From NCBI GenBank assembly GCA_027924585.1, contig BSBM01000753.1, forward strand, positions 19,389,501 to 19,453,500: a stretch of DNA of 64,000 bases, written 5' to 3'. How positions within the stretch are numbered: the first letter of the stretch is position 1; each line of letters begins with the position of its first letter. This document shows positions 11,553 through 22,959 of this stretch, one piece after another. This stretch comes from Larix kaempferi (Eukaryota > Streptophyta > Pinopsida > Pinales > Pinaceae). Below the pieces are notes generated by a model that searched no databases, was not told the DNA's origin, and saw only the letters and a program-made list of their open reading frames with translations. Position numbers and translations under genes: made by a program.

Positions 11553-12053
11553 AGAATATTGTAATTTAGGGGATATCCTTCAACTAGTTCTACAATAGAA
11601 TCTTCTCAAACTTGTAGAGAGTAAAGACCAATGCCTCTAGATTATTATTGGTACGAAACCATGATTTTCACATTAAATGCTACCTTCTTCGTTTCATAAT
11701 GAGGTACCTTGTCAATTATGTCAAAATCCACGAGTGTATGCCCCATCCACCAATTTTTAAAATCAAATTTTATTGGTTTCCATGCAATAAACCACCACAC
11801 TCCAGTTAAACATCAAGGATATATATATATAAAATGTCAGATTCATCATATAATCGCATTTTTTCTCATGGGAAAAGCCACCTACACTACACATAAAATA
11901 TTATTCCTATTCCTTAGCAAAAACGACTTACACTGAAAACAACAATAAAATATTAATATATAATAAAACATAAACTTTAAACTCTCACATATAAATTTAT
12001 AAAAGGTTTTTGCTCCTTTAGAACATCTGGCCGAGGAATCCTTAGAACATAAG
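11553..12053. other. Gene-free AT-rich stretch
   Basis: No feature could be supported between the duplication at 11409-11552 and the LINE remnant. Confidence 0.4.
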
Positions 12054-12795
12054 TTGGTTTTTTGCTCCTTTTCTCGTAATGTCTGGATGGGGGTGTGCCC
12101 GTTTTTCAGCATTTGGTTCTCTGGAATGGTGCATCCTTTGATGAGACATTTCGGAAGTGGCTGCAAGATGTACCAAATTTCATGGAATTACTTTTGTTGG
12201 TTTCCTGGCAGATATGGAAATGCCAGAATTCTCGGATATTTGAAGAACGTCCAGTTAATTGTTCCTTGGTGTGCACTAGGATCATTAGGTATTTCTTTGA
12301 GTATCACAAAGGTATTTCTTCACCTCATATTCCAAGGAATAGAGTTCCTTTGGTTTTTTCGAGTTATCCTTTGGGCTTTTTCGATGGTGTTGCATAGGTG
12401 GGTCGGGGAGGTATTTGATTTATGCTCATCATATTGTTTGTTGGATGAACCATGGTGCAAGTACTAACACAAGAGCGGAGCTAGTGACGTGTTGGGTTTA
12501 TTACATGTTTTGTTTTGTTTTGTTTTTCAGTTTTTTTGGTGACTCACGTGTTGTGGTGGATTGGTTCAACCATGTTGACTATTTTCAATCTTTATTGTTG
12601 GAACACTGGCAACTTAGAATTCATGAATTGCAGAGTCAGTTCATATCCTTGATTTGCGAACATATTTATATGTGATTTAATAGTGAAGCAGATGGACTGT
12701 CAAAGCGTGCTTTGTCATCCAAGGAAGGATGGCTATTTTTGGAGGAGTACCATGGTAATAAACTGATACATATGTCATCCTTCAAAGTTTTTTGA
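12054..12795 (+). pseudogene. LINE RNase H domain remnant (C-terminal end of ORF2)
   Basis: The plus strand carries a plant LINE-type RNase H domain split over two frames. One frame gives SWQIWKCQNSRIFEE, then RVPLVFSSYPLGFFDGVA with the first catalytic Asp, then GRGG. After a frameshift near 12395-12415 the other frame gives YAHHIVCWMNHGA, NTRAELV (catalytic Glu), GDSRVVVDW (catalytic Asp), and then SEADGLSKRAL near 12680-12715, the usual end of this domain. The order and spacing match the RNase H fold appended to plant L1-type ORF2 proteins. The frameshift, a stop near 12674 and the lack of an upstream RT show a 5'-truncated, dead copy, as expected from LINE insertion. Confidence 0.8.
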
Positions 12796-13135
12796 GTATT
12801 TTTTTGTATATGTTCTATTTTTCATTATATAGTTAGTCCAACTATAGTAGGTTTATGATATTTATCTTGATTCCTTTTTTGTCAGGTCACCTCTCATCAT
12901 TGAGGTTGTGGATCTGGTTATCCAAGCAACTTAGTCTGGTTGTATCTAGACATATACTTTGTATTGGGAGGGCTAGTAAACTGTGGTTTTATTTTGGTAC
13001 TTTCTTTTAGGAAGATTTCTGGCAGACTATATTATGTATTTTTGGGTCAAGGGTGTATATTGATTTAGTCAATCTTTGGATCACTTGATGATTGTTTTTG
13101 TAAAATTTGCTTTAATCCAAATCTATTGAATAATA
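12796..13135 (+). mobile_element. Probable LINE 3' untranslated tail
   Basis: The stretch after the RNase H end has no open frame, is T-rich, and ends near an A-rich 'attgaataataagcaaat'. A LINE 3' UTR is the natural reading, but no clean poly(A) tract or target duplication marks the end. Confidence 0.4.
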
Positions 13136-13217
13136 AGCAAATGTTTTTTCTTGGTGAATTTTTTTATAAAAGTTATTAATATAAGACAACATGTCCTTCA
13201 TACTCTTACTATTTTTC

Positions 13218-13218
13218 T

Positions 13219-13249
<31 letters not shown>

Positions 13250-13267
13250 ATATATGTATATATATAC

Positions 13268-13306
<39 letters not shown>
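13218..13306. repeat. Composite self-complementary microsatellite (CT)n(GT)n(TA)n(GA)n
   Basis: A CT run turns into GT, then TA with 'tatatatgtatatatata', then a GA run of about 18 units. The CT and GA runs are complementary, so a transcript or single strand would fold into a hairpin. Open frames across it on both strands are artefacts. Confidence 0.9.
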
Positions 13307-13310
<4 letters not shown>

Positions 13311-14214
13311 ACAACCAAGAACCAAAGTCAGAAGACAACAAGCACAGTTAAAATTCCATGGTAGTCATTTAGCTTGGATGTCTTTAGAAATCAAATCCAC
13401 AGCTCTTCACTTGGCATAACAAATAAGGAAAATTAATGTGTTGCAGCGCCAAAGAGGCTTTCAAAAACCTCTGATATTGTAGTGCCTTTTCCCTTGTTGT
13501 AATGGTGAAGGAAAATTAAATGTGTTAAAGTGCCTCTTGGTGTAACAGAGAATGTGTTGCACGTCAAAATCTTTGGGAAACTCAAATCTTCAAGAAAAGG
13601 CCTATGCCGGATTGAGTTAGATAAATATTTCTCTAAAGTCTAAAGTATTACGAGAGAGGGAGAATCGTTCAAGAAATGTTGTTGATAGGTATGTCATCGG
13701 TTGGTCAACTCCCTTGGGGGGAGCTCATAAGGTTTTCCTTGGGAAGCACACACGCAAACATAGTTGAAGGGGTTAGTTCAATCTATTACCACCAATTTTT
13801 TTGGACATTTTTAGTTATGTGATGACATGTCCCCTATTAAAATTCTCTCAAGTGAGTTGCACTAGTTTGCATTAGTAAGTTGTTGAGAGGGAAAAATATT
13901 CAACATATGTAGTAGGGTTTTGACTTGGAAAAGATGCCCAGTTAAACTCTTTACAAAACAATGTGGATGAATGACTCACTAATCTTTTAATGAGACTTAT
14001 TACAATGGGAGTAGATTATTCAATACAAGATGTGAATGCTTTCATTAATTTATTGTTAATAATATAAATAATTTAACATTAATATAAATTTAATTTTAAT
14101 ACTAAATACAAAAGAGAATGAATATGAAATTAAAAGATAATTTTTTTAATTGAGAATGAAGAAATAGTTATTTATTATAGATAAAACAAAACAACAAATA
14201 ACTTGTACTGAAAT
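13307..14214. other. Gene-free stretch
   Basis: I see no gene. A short phrase 'aaggaaaattaa-tgtgtt' recurs near 13427 and 13510. From about 14040 the sequence becomes very AT-rich. Confidence 0.4.
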
Positions 14215-14534
14215 GAGAATAACCTTCAACTAAATTATTAGTTATACGAGAATAACCTTCAACTAAATTATTAATGATATGAGAATAACCTTCAACTAAA
14301 TTATTAGTTATACCTTCATATTCATGAAGATGCAATTTTTTCACAAAAACTATGAATGATATTCAAGAATAGTCTACAAAACATCAAAAGAAGAGCTAAT
14401 AGTACATCCCAACCTTCAACTAAATTATTAGTTATAGCTTCATATTCACGAGGATGCAAATTTTTCACAAGAACTATGAATGATATTCAAGAATAGTCTA
14501 CAAAACATCAAAAGAAGATCTAATAGTACATCCC
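14215..14534. repeat. Two overlapping tandem repeats (33 bp x3 and 124 bp x2)
   Basis: Units 'gagaataaccttcaactaaa' start at 14215, 14248 and 14281 (period 33). The last of these is also the start of a 124-bp unit repeated from 14287 and 14411 with few differences, ending in 'taatagtacatccc' at 14534. Confidence 0.9.
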
Positions 14535-14537
14535 ATG

Positions 14538-14843
14538 TTAACAGTGACATAATAGTGTTGAACTTGTGCAAAATGGAAATAATGTATTTCTTAAATACGA
14601 GCCAAAATGGCTTCTTGATATTACTTCCAATAAAAAGTAGTTCTTACAGAAAATGATGTATGTAAACAAGCATGGCTCGTCTTCTAGTGGAACATGGGGG
14701 TAATGAGAAAGCAAGCAAACGGTGTCAAGGTTCTTCATCTCCGGGCAGAGTAATAGATATATGGCAATAGAGAGACGTACTTGCCTAACGGATTCAACCA
14801 GCAGCTTATTCGGTTTATTAAAATCCCTTTCATGATCAATCAA
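14538..14843 (-). CDS. Unrecognised 101-codon open frame
   Basis: The frame starts with ATG and is uninterrupted. It contains a Leu-rich segment (SIAIYLLLCPEMKNLDTVCLLSHYP) and a Cys at the very end. I do not recognise a family. Nothing around it suggests a promoter or exon structure, and in gene-poor sequence a frame of this length can occur by chance. It may equally be an exon fragment captured by a repeat. Confidence 0.15.
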   Translation of the reverse strand: MIDHERDFNKPNKLLVESVRQVRLSIAIYLLLCPEMKNLDTVCLLSHYPHVPLEDEPCLFTYIIFCKNYFLLEVISRSHFGSYLRNTLFPFCTSSTLLCHC

Positions 14844-15928
14844 AGTTTAATTTTATAATCAGAAATCAATTATTTCCTTAAGTTATTCGGTTTCATAAAC
14901 CCTAACTACCACCATCAAGGTTTAATTTGATTTTCTTCATATTTCTTCCAAGCTTGAAATAAATTTGTACCTAGTTAGTTCTGGAAGAAAATATGTCGGT
15001 AAGTGCCCCCCTTAAGTCCAACAAGATTATTGTGATAATTTTAATACACTTCCATTTATAAAACATTATCTTTATAATAGCCATATTTAATGTTGGTATC
15101 ACTTAAATAAATTTTCATTTGAACCTTGCCGACTTGTGATGTACTCTTAATGTCTTCTTTAGCTTCTTATAAAGATCGCTCCAAAGATTTTATGATAGGA
15201 TGGTGGTTAGAAGATATCAAGAGGTCCAAATAATGGAAATCTGCATTCATCGATCAACTCTTCAATGTGAATTCACCTCTTAAAGAATCCAACCAACTAT
15301 TTTTCTACATCTCCATTGGTGACTTCAATTATCTCTTTTGAGTATGCTAAACCATGTTCAATATCCAAAATTTCTTGTGGGATTACAGCTAGAATGTGTT
15401 GGAACAAAAGGGTTTCATAGTTTATCACATCTCTAGATATTCTGGAGACACAAAATCAATTGGTGTTGGTTGACTAGCAGAGTCTATTGGTTGGCCAACT
15501 AAGTGGTCGACTAATGAGTCGACTAGGCTCTCAACTAGTTGAACTGACCCAACAAAGAATGAAACAACTAACTGACCAACTGAACAAACCATTGGAAGCT
15601 AATCATTAATTGTGGCACATATTTTAAGGAAACTGTTATGTGTGATGAGCTAAGTATGTGGACATGATATTCCTCACTTCAAGGGAGTTGGTTACATCTT
15701 GGAGTTATAAAAGTATGATCACCTTTGTATGAAATATAACATGTGGACTATGTGAGAATTATGAGACGTGAACAATCCATTTCGATGTATTGTCATTCCG
15801 TGCTTAAGTGCTGAAATGGTGTCTTTAGACACCACCTCTTCTTGGAATTTCTTAATCTTGTTGGTTCTATTATGCATATTCTCCTAATTTTCTCCAACAT
15901 GGTAACATAGCTATTGATTCCATTGGGC
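14844..15928. other. Gene-free stretch with clustered gtcgact motifs
   Basis: No coding region is supported. At 15465-15590 the motifs 'ggttgactagc', 'ggtcgacta', 'gagtcgacta' and 'caactagttgaac' cluster within about 120 bp, a local degenerate repeat. Confidence 0.35.
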
Positions 15929-16023
15929 AGTATTGAATATGTGCCCAATGAATTATCTAGTAGCTAACATAGACTCATCTAATAGCTAACATTACACAAT
16001 TCATTGGGCACATATTCAATACT
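15929..16023. repeat. Perfect 26-bp inverted repeat with 43-bp loop
   Basis: The arms 15929-15954 (starting agtattgaatatgtgccc) and 15998-16023 are exact reverse complements. The loop holds a short direct repeat of 'tagctaacat' (15961 and 15983). After the right arm 'aacatagactcatctaa' repeats loop sequence, so the structure looks like a local inverted duplication. Confidence 0.9.
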
Positions 16024-16877
16024 AACATAGACTCATCTAAACTTAGATGTGATAAGCACTTTCAGGTTATGAAGCTCCAGGATACATATTTAAAATTTAC
16101 ACAAATGACAAACCATCAAATTTTGGAACTAGAGATCATAAACCTGAAAAAACGCGACTTTACAAGGTTGTGTGCTAGTTCTAAATAATAAACATTTAAT
16201 TTTTCACATTATGAGGTGTAATACAATTATGGATCAAAGTTCTATAATTTAGAAGTGTTATAAGCCTAAAATCCAGTAACCACCAATCTTAACTAGTTGA
16301 GATAGGGTGCATTGTTTAGTTTAACAATGTGGTTTTAAGCATGGTCACCACTAGGATCTTTGACAACCTTTATTTGCACAAAATAGTGACTTCTTAACCC
16401 TAATATTGATTAGGGTTCAATAGGTTACCTATTAAGGGATTAAAAAAAAAGTAATAGATGAGTCTGAAATAATGGGAAAATTTTAACAAATACAAAAAAA
16501 AGCTATACACATATTTTGAATTTAAAAAAAAATCATTGATATTCAATAAAGTCATGTCCATACAATGAAAAATATCAATAGATAACCAAAATTTCATGGA
16601 TGAATAGGTATCTCATATATAATATGATTATAGACTCTAAACCAAGCATTACTTATAAAAGTTAACTACATAGTAAATATTGAAATCTGATACTAAATAA
16701 TAATAAAAACTAAGAAGCAAATTCTCCAATGTTATATTAATTAAAAATGAACACAAATAAAATGAATAATAATGACTAAATTAATAATTTATATCGATTA
16801 AAAATGAATACAAACAAAATAACTAAAAATGACTGAATTAGTTGTTTATATTCTGAAACTACTAAAAATAGATAAAT
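16024..16877. other. Gene-free AT-rich stretch
   Basis: Contains a small repeat: 'attaaaaatgaacacaaataaaat' near 16739 and a similar phrase near 16797, each followed by 'aatgact-aatta'. Nothing else is supported. Confidence 0.4.
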
Positions 16878-17285
16878 GACTACTACAAAATGAGAGTTAA
16901 GTGACCAAAGAAATGACTAAAATTTGCATATAAACAACTGAATGGCAATTTTGGTAGCTAATTTCAAGTATATTATCACACAACCAAAAATTTAATCGTA
17001 TTTAGCTTAGTTGTTAATTGGTTGTTTTGATTTATCATTTAGCCATATATTTAGTCTTGTATTTGGTCATTATTTGTGGCAATTAATGACTAAAGTAATG
17101 ACCAAATATATGACTAGATGATCATAATCAAGACAACCAATTAACGATTAGGCTAAATATGACTAAATTTGTGGTCACGTGATAAGATACTGGAAATTTG
17201 CTACCACTGGTCGTTGACTAAAAAATGATCATTTATATACGAGTTTTAGTTGTTGTTTTCATTTATCTCCCATATTGTACTAGTG
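16878..17285. mobile_element. Non-autonomous CACTA-like foldback element
   Basis: The two halves are diverged reverse complements over almost the whole 408 bp. Left end: gACTACTACAAAATGAGAG. Right end on the other strand: CACTAGTACAATATGGGAG. Internal pairs include 'ggtagctaatttc' with 'gaaatttgctacc', and 'gttaattggttgt' with 'acaaccaattaac'. CACTA-type ends on a short, protein-free, fully foldable element fit a MITE derived from a CACTA transposon. The left C is mutated to G. The expected 3-bp target duplication is not visible (aat versus tgg), so the copy is old or the ends differ by a base or two. Confidence 0.7.
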
Positions 17286-18984
17286 TGGATAGGAAAATGA
17301 TAAGTCAAAGTTCTGGCAATGGGTGGAAATCATTATGATTGCGAGGTGGCGTTTCACTGTGAATGGATTGGATAGAAAAACAAAGATCTAGCAATGGGTG
17401 GAAATCGTGATCAATGTAACTACACGAGCCTAATAGATACATCATGATTCGACTGTAATGTTTTCAAATTTGACCAAGCATGTGAGGGATGGACAATGAT
17501 GGATTACCGAGTGATGTGATCGCATAGATGGGATTGTGAGGTGGATAATACTAAAGGGTATGTCGCAAACGGCTAATATCAAATCATACATGTTGGAACT
17601 TTTAGTCTAAGCTATTCACGCAAATGGAACATGTCTAAGGTTTAATTTAGGGGTCCTGTCACCAATGACCCAGATCGAGCGAGCATGTTATGTCGGGGAA
17701 GATATAACCATTCTGCAAGACAAGATGCATGGCAAGTAATACAGTTACCCTTGTCGTAGATGGTAGATATTTGATCGAGCAAGTTTCCCCATGAGATATA
17801 CACCATTTGTGCAAGTTAAGGTGCGTGGATGATAATGAGGGTACCCCTACCACCAATGGATAGGATTAAATCATGCATGTTTCAACTTTTAATCTTGACC
17901 ATTCGCGCATAGGGGAGATATAACCCGTGATTGCAATGAAATGAGATAGTGATCACTCATGCTGAGGTGTAGATTCACCTAGGTATCTAGATTTCATCAG
18001 ATGATTGTAGATTTTAATGAGGATACTGGCATATTTTTTATTCTTCTACTTTTACTATTTTGGTTGTACATTTAATGAGGCGTTAATAGAGACATATGGT
18101 GAATTTAATGGCTTTGCATCATAATATAAGCAATTTTTAAGGGCATTCCTAAATCCTTTTCATTGAATAACTCTTATTCACGCCTAAAAGTCGATAGCAA
18201 TTCCCTACTACCTCCAAAGTTCAATTTACAAGCGACCATCGTCGGTCACAAAGTCTGTCATCCTCGCACCAAACCGGGTAGGCCGCATATAACTTCTCAC
18301 AACCTTTTGAAAGGGTCAATGTAGATTGCATAGTTTTTCTTTGTTGTTGTAGATTGATGCGAGGGCATGATAAAACTCAATATATTTAGATTTTAGAGCT
18401 CAAATCTATTATTTACAAGATTTCAAGATTTTATGCTAGACAATTTCAGATGTTAGACTAGAAACAAAATTATTTATAGGGAGCGTGTTTTAGAGGCATT
18501 TTGCAAAAATTATATATATATATGGAAAAAAATATACAAAGTGGTCTCACATTTTCCATAATTTCATTCCACATAGTATGAAAGGAATTGGTTATACTAG
18601 ATAAATTCATCTAACAATTACATTGTTGAAGATGAACCAACAAATTTTTACTATGTAAAATATCAAATACAAAGTGAAGAAAATGATGCATGGAAAATAT
18701 GGATTGTCGAAAGAACAAAATAGTACACAATACAATGATGAGTCTCCAATACAAGTCAGTTAAAATATTTCATGATGTTCCCAGAACCTAAATTCATAGA
18801 GGGACCAACTACATAAAAACACTCTTCACTCTCAAAATTTTCAGCCAATGAAATGGTTCGTGTACTTCCTTAAATGGGCTTTCGTTTGATTTTTTCTTTT
18901 TGACCTCTATAGCCCCCTAACACTTTTGATGTATTTGTTTCCTCTTTGACCCTATCTAGCATATATTCTATGACATTGAATAAG
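17286..18984. other. Gene-free stretch with diverged repeats
   Basis: 'gcaatgggtggaaatc' appears at about 17317 and 17391. A diverged block containing 'agatata-acca-t-tgcaag' recurs at about 17698 and 17790, and 'aaatcat-catgtt--aactttta' at about 17580 and 17870. They suggest an old local array. A phrase 'gggtaggccgcatat' at about 18288 recurs at about 32439. No gene is supported. Confidence 0.4.
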
Positions 18985-21900
18985 GATCTTATCCCGCATG
19001 TGTAGAGGTTCCCCTTGCATTTGTTGAGTTGCCGCTGATGTGGAACTGTGCTTGCACTTGCTTCACAACTTTCTCATACTTAGCTATATCTAGCTAGTGA
19101 TTTCCCATAGGGTAAGAATAATCCCTCATGCTTATAAGTGATGCATCCAAACTTCTATAGTATTCATAAGAGGGAAGTGGTAAAGCTTGTAAAATCACTT
19201 TGAGAGTTGCCAACAACGTAAAATATTTATTTATAAATTCCACAATCTCTTTGCCTAACTAGGAAGTTTCCAAAAGTCCAAATCCGTTCTAACCATTTTT
19301 AACCCAGGTTAGCATTCCTTTATAGTTCCTAAAGGTATATAAGTCACCATTTCCATCCCATAGGGTTGGAATTCCATTCATGATGGCATCCTTAAACAAG
19401 ACCTTGAAAATAGTGACCTCCCTTCTTATCTACTCTAGCATTTTGTATGCTTTATCCACAAGGGCTTGCTTAGTGAGGATCTTGTCAGCCTCCATCACTA
19501 GTTCGGTCCTATTTTTCACACCTGGTTCACTCAGCTCTGATTGGGCCTTGGATTTTAGGAATTTGATCATAGCCCTAACAATGTCAGGCTTATTCTCCAA
19601 TTTCTTCTTGACAACTACCACATCTCTGAATCTATTTGTAATCAAATCCATCTCATCATTGGAAAAAAAAAGAATCCCAACATAAAAAATACCTTCAAAA
19701 TGGAGTACCGATCATGCCCTTGGAATTTATCAATGCTTATTTTCCATTTGTTTCTTTGATGGAATACTCCAACCGCTTCTGCAATTTATTCTTCTCTACA
19801 TTGGAGGTGTTAAGTAGTTGTTTCCTTTTCTTGGATATACCTTCTATAATACCTTTCCATTCTTTTGACTTTTTCATTGATGCCTTTAGAGAGGACTCTT
19901 AACTTTGGGATATGGCCAACTCAACTCTAAGTTTATTTTGTTCTGTTGTAGTTGTCTGAATTTTTGACTGGGAAGTAGATAGTTGTGGTTGATCTACTTC
20001 TTGTTGCTTAAATTCTAGTGTCTTTCCCTTCTGCAGTGTAGCCACATGGACCTCTAACTTTGTTTCCTTATGCTTCCAAGCCTCCATAGTGATATTATGT
20101 TCTCGTACTTCACTTTGTAGCTTGAGGCCCTTCTTCTTCCAAATTGGCAAGTTTTTTTAATCTAGACATTCTCAGCCTCTCGAGGCTTGATGTCTTCTTA
20201 AGGGATAGTATATCTTGATTTTTGTCTTTGATAAGCTTGACAACATGGGTTCCTTCAACTGAATTTGACAATAATCGAATCACCATTTTCTCCAGCTCCT
20301 TTATCTTATTGAATCTAGCTCTTTTTTTAGTCTTCTCCTGCTTGAGTTGCCTATCCAAATTGGAGATCATTTTTGTGCCTTACTGGCACTGGAAGTGGAA
20401 AATACCACATCTATATACAAGAATTCACTTTTTTGTCTATGAATATCAACCTGATCCAGAGGGTTAGTGTCTTTTAGAGGAATTTTGACTTCCCCCCCCT
20501 TGTAATCCATTGTTGAGCTTGTCCTTGATGATATGGGATCCAAAAGTGCCAATTTGAGTGCTTTTGCATTAAAATAAAAATTTATCAATAGTTTAGTTTG
20601 ACCCTATCTTCTTCCCAGATCTTCAGCTATTACTTCTATCCTCTTATTTAGGCCTTCCCTTTTTACATCCACATATTTTGAAAATATGGTTGATTTCTCT
20701 CTTGCTAGAACTTCTCCTAGAATCCATGCCATGTCTAGTTGTTGAATTGTAAAGGTATATGGCTTAGACCAGCTAGCTTCACTAGGATTCTCCTCTGGCT
20801 CGCTTGATTATGGCATGTCTCTGACAACATGCTCTGCTGCTATTTCCAGGGGTAGAATTTGGATTGATACTTCTTCCATCTTAAGCCTCTTTATTGTTCT
20901 GTCCTCTTCATCTATCTCCATGTCATCTTGTGTTTCTGACATGGCTCTCTTGCTATCCCTCTCTTCAACTATAGGAGTTTTCAAAAGAAATGAACGATCC
21001 AATCTCTCATCTAACTGGCCGACATCAATTATTTTAGGCCGAGCACATTGATTTGGTTGTTCATCTTTACTCCACAGTTTTGTAAATAGTGATGAGAGGA
21101 AATCTGCGGATGATTTTTGAAATCGACAGTTTCGAACCTTTCAAGTAGGTTCATCCTCAGGAGAAGCAAATCTCACTCTCTTCTTTAGAATAGGGAAGTG
21201 AAGAATAAATATTGTTTGTTTGTTTAGTTTTTAGGGTTAGGGTTTGGAACATGTCAGTTTAGTTGTTCAAATCTTTTATTTCTTTAAAAAGAATTTTTAC
21301 TTTGACTTTAACATAAGTGGAATTTTTTATAAGTAAATTATTTAATATGAAACTTACTAATCTATTGTGTTATGTTTTTCTAGAAAGTATAATTGTTATT
21401 TGAAAGTTTTTATAGTATAAATCATCTGCACATTGAAAGGTTCGAAGCTGTCGATTTCAAAAATCATCTGCACATTGATTTGATTGAATAATTTCCATAT
21501 ATAATGAATATTGAATCTGCTCTTGTTGGTGACTTTGTTCAACTCCCATTAGTAGTCCTTCACCCAATATAACTTGTTTGACCTGCTCCCAAGACTCCAA
21601 GTTGGCAATCTTCTCTAAGAATCCCTTTGCTTGATGGACATACTTAGGAGCCTTGTTGTCCTTCCTTTGGTCTAAATAATATGATGAGGGTCATAAATGA
21701 AAGATTCCCCCTTCTTTAAGTCTATTTGAGCCAACATATATTCTGCAATTGATTGAGCTTCTCTATATTTTATCAAGAAGGAACCTACTTGTTGTGGCAA
21801 TTAAAAAAGTGAGTTTTTCTTATACTGAACACAATGAATCCATTCATAACTAATTATTTTCCTTATCTACTCAACTACAAACAATATTTGGGTGAGAAAA

Positions 21901-22959
21901 AAGGGTAGGAGATATGGCTCCCCTTCAAAACAATAGAATCTGAGGATAGTGTGATCTTCATAAACAAACCAACCCCCAAACATGGACTCTGGATAGAGCT
22001 GCAACAATAACTTTGACTTTCAGAAAATTCTGAGAGGAGGGGCATTATTGATCACATAATAGATGGTATACATGAAATCATTTACACAAAAGGTGAACCC
22101 TTGATTATTTGGATTCCTCCTGGGGACATGGGTCCATTCATAAATCGACCAAGAATCATTGAAAACATCTACATGATTAATATAAAGGTGGCTGAAAAAG
22201 GTCTTATTTTGAAATAGAATGAGGTACACCAGGTATGATTGATATATCTAAAACATCTGGTAGCATGAAAATACACTAGTTGTTGATGCATTGAATATGA
22301 TTAGAATGGGAAATAGTGAAACTTAGGGCATACAACACCCTCCCTAGATAGCGAAAGTGATAGAAAACCAAGATGAATATATTCAACATGTTCATCATTA
22401 TCCCTCCCTAGGACCTGATAGATAATATCAAAGATATGTATAACATGCTCACTAAACATGGAGTATTTGTAGGGCAATGGTTCTGTAGGAAGGAAGATTC
22501 CTCGAGGTAAAAATTTGACAAGTACCAATCCTTTTCCTCTTGTGAAAGGATATGGTACCAAAATGCGAGTAAATAATTCGTAAGAGGAAGAATTTCTAGG
22601 AACAAGAGGAACTGAAGCATTTTAGCAATGGATTATTTGGATATTGAGCAAATGATACTGGATCCATTTTCTGCCAACACCACTATGTTCTGAACAACAT
22701 AGTTGGATGAGAACTAGGTAACTTTTTATGGGAAATGAGAGGTTTGAGGTATCGTTGCATAGATAGGGTTCGATTCCTAGAGGTGAAAATTGTCTTGTGC
22801 GGTCATAAAAATAACTTGGGAATATTTTATAAGTTGTTGTAGGTCAGGAAAATATAACTTATGGTCAAAAGCTTGGCTTTCATGGTCAACCAAAGGATTG
22901 GAAATGGGGTTAGGGTTTTTGGGTGGTTTGGGTGCCCTAATTTTAATGGGGGTGGTCAT
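18985..22959 (-). pseudogene. Large decayed ORF (about 1,200 codons), coiled-coil protein of unknown family
   Basis: Short minus-strand frames join into one long decayed gene. A start is likely at 22959 (MTTPIKIRAPKPPKNPNP). Ordered segments follow: FTRGKGLVLVKFLPRGIFLP and SMFSEHVIHIFDIIYQVLGRD (about 22560-22400); YLILFQNKTFFSHLYINHVDVF (about 22230); EDHTILRFYCFEGEPYLLP (about 21930); FLEKIANLESWEQVKQVILGEG (about 21620-21560). Then come an acidic block (DDMEIDEEDRTIKRLK), a Lys/Glu/Gln-rich coiled coil (about 20370-19900), VVVVKKKLENKPDIVRAMIKFLKSK (about 19620), and a C-terminal part (FKVLFKDAIMNGIPTLWDGNGDLY, about 19400). Many stops and frameshifts separate them, and a 427-bp insertion splits it at 21056-21482. 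I do not recognise the family. Its size and repeat setting suggest an extra ORF of a large retroelement, but a dead host gene cannot be excluded. Confidence 0.6.
21056..21482. mobile_element. 427-bp insertion with 13-bp direct repeats and a 40-bp inverted repeat
   Basis: The 13 bases gcacattgatttg occur at 21043-21055 and 21470-21482. Removing 21056-21482 rejoins the minus-strand coding sequence (EIIQSNQC...RPKIIDVGQ). Inside, 21105-21144 and 21433-21472 are reverse complements with 2 mismatches in 40. Long direct repeats are typical of target-primed insertion, but the inverted repeat and a third partial copy (gcacattga at 21428) also fit repair by template switching. Confidence 0.6.

Noticed and set aside
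13112-13351. Open frames rich in Ser-Leu or Arg-Glu
   Set aside because: Translation of the CT/GA microsatellite.
21220-21246. Telomere-like 'tttagggttagggttt'
   Set aside because: Only about two units; short telomere-box words are common in plant DNA and do not show an interstitial telomere.
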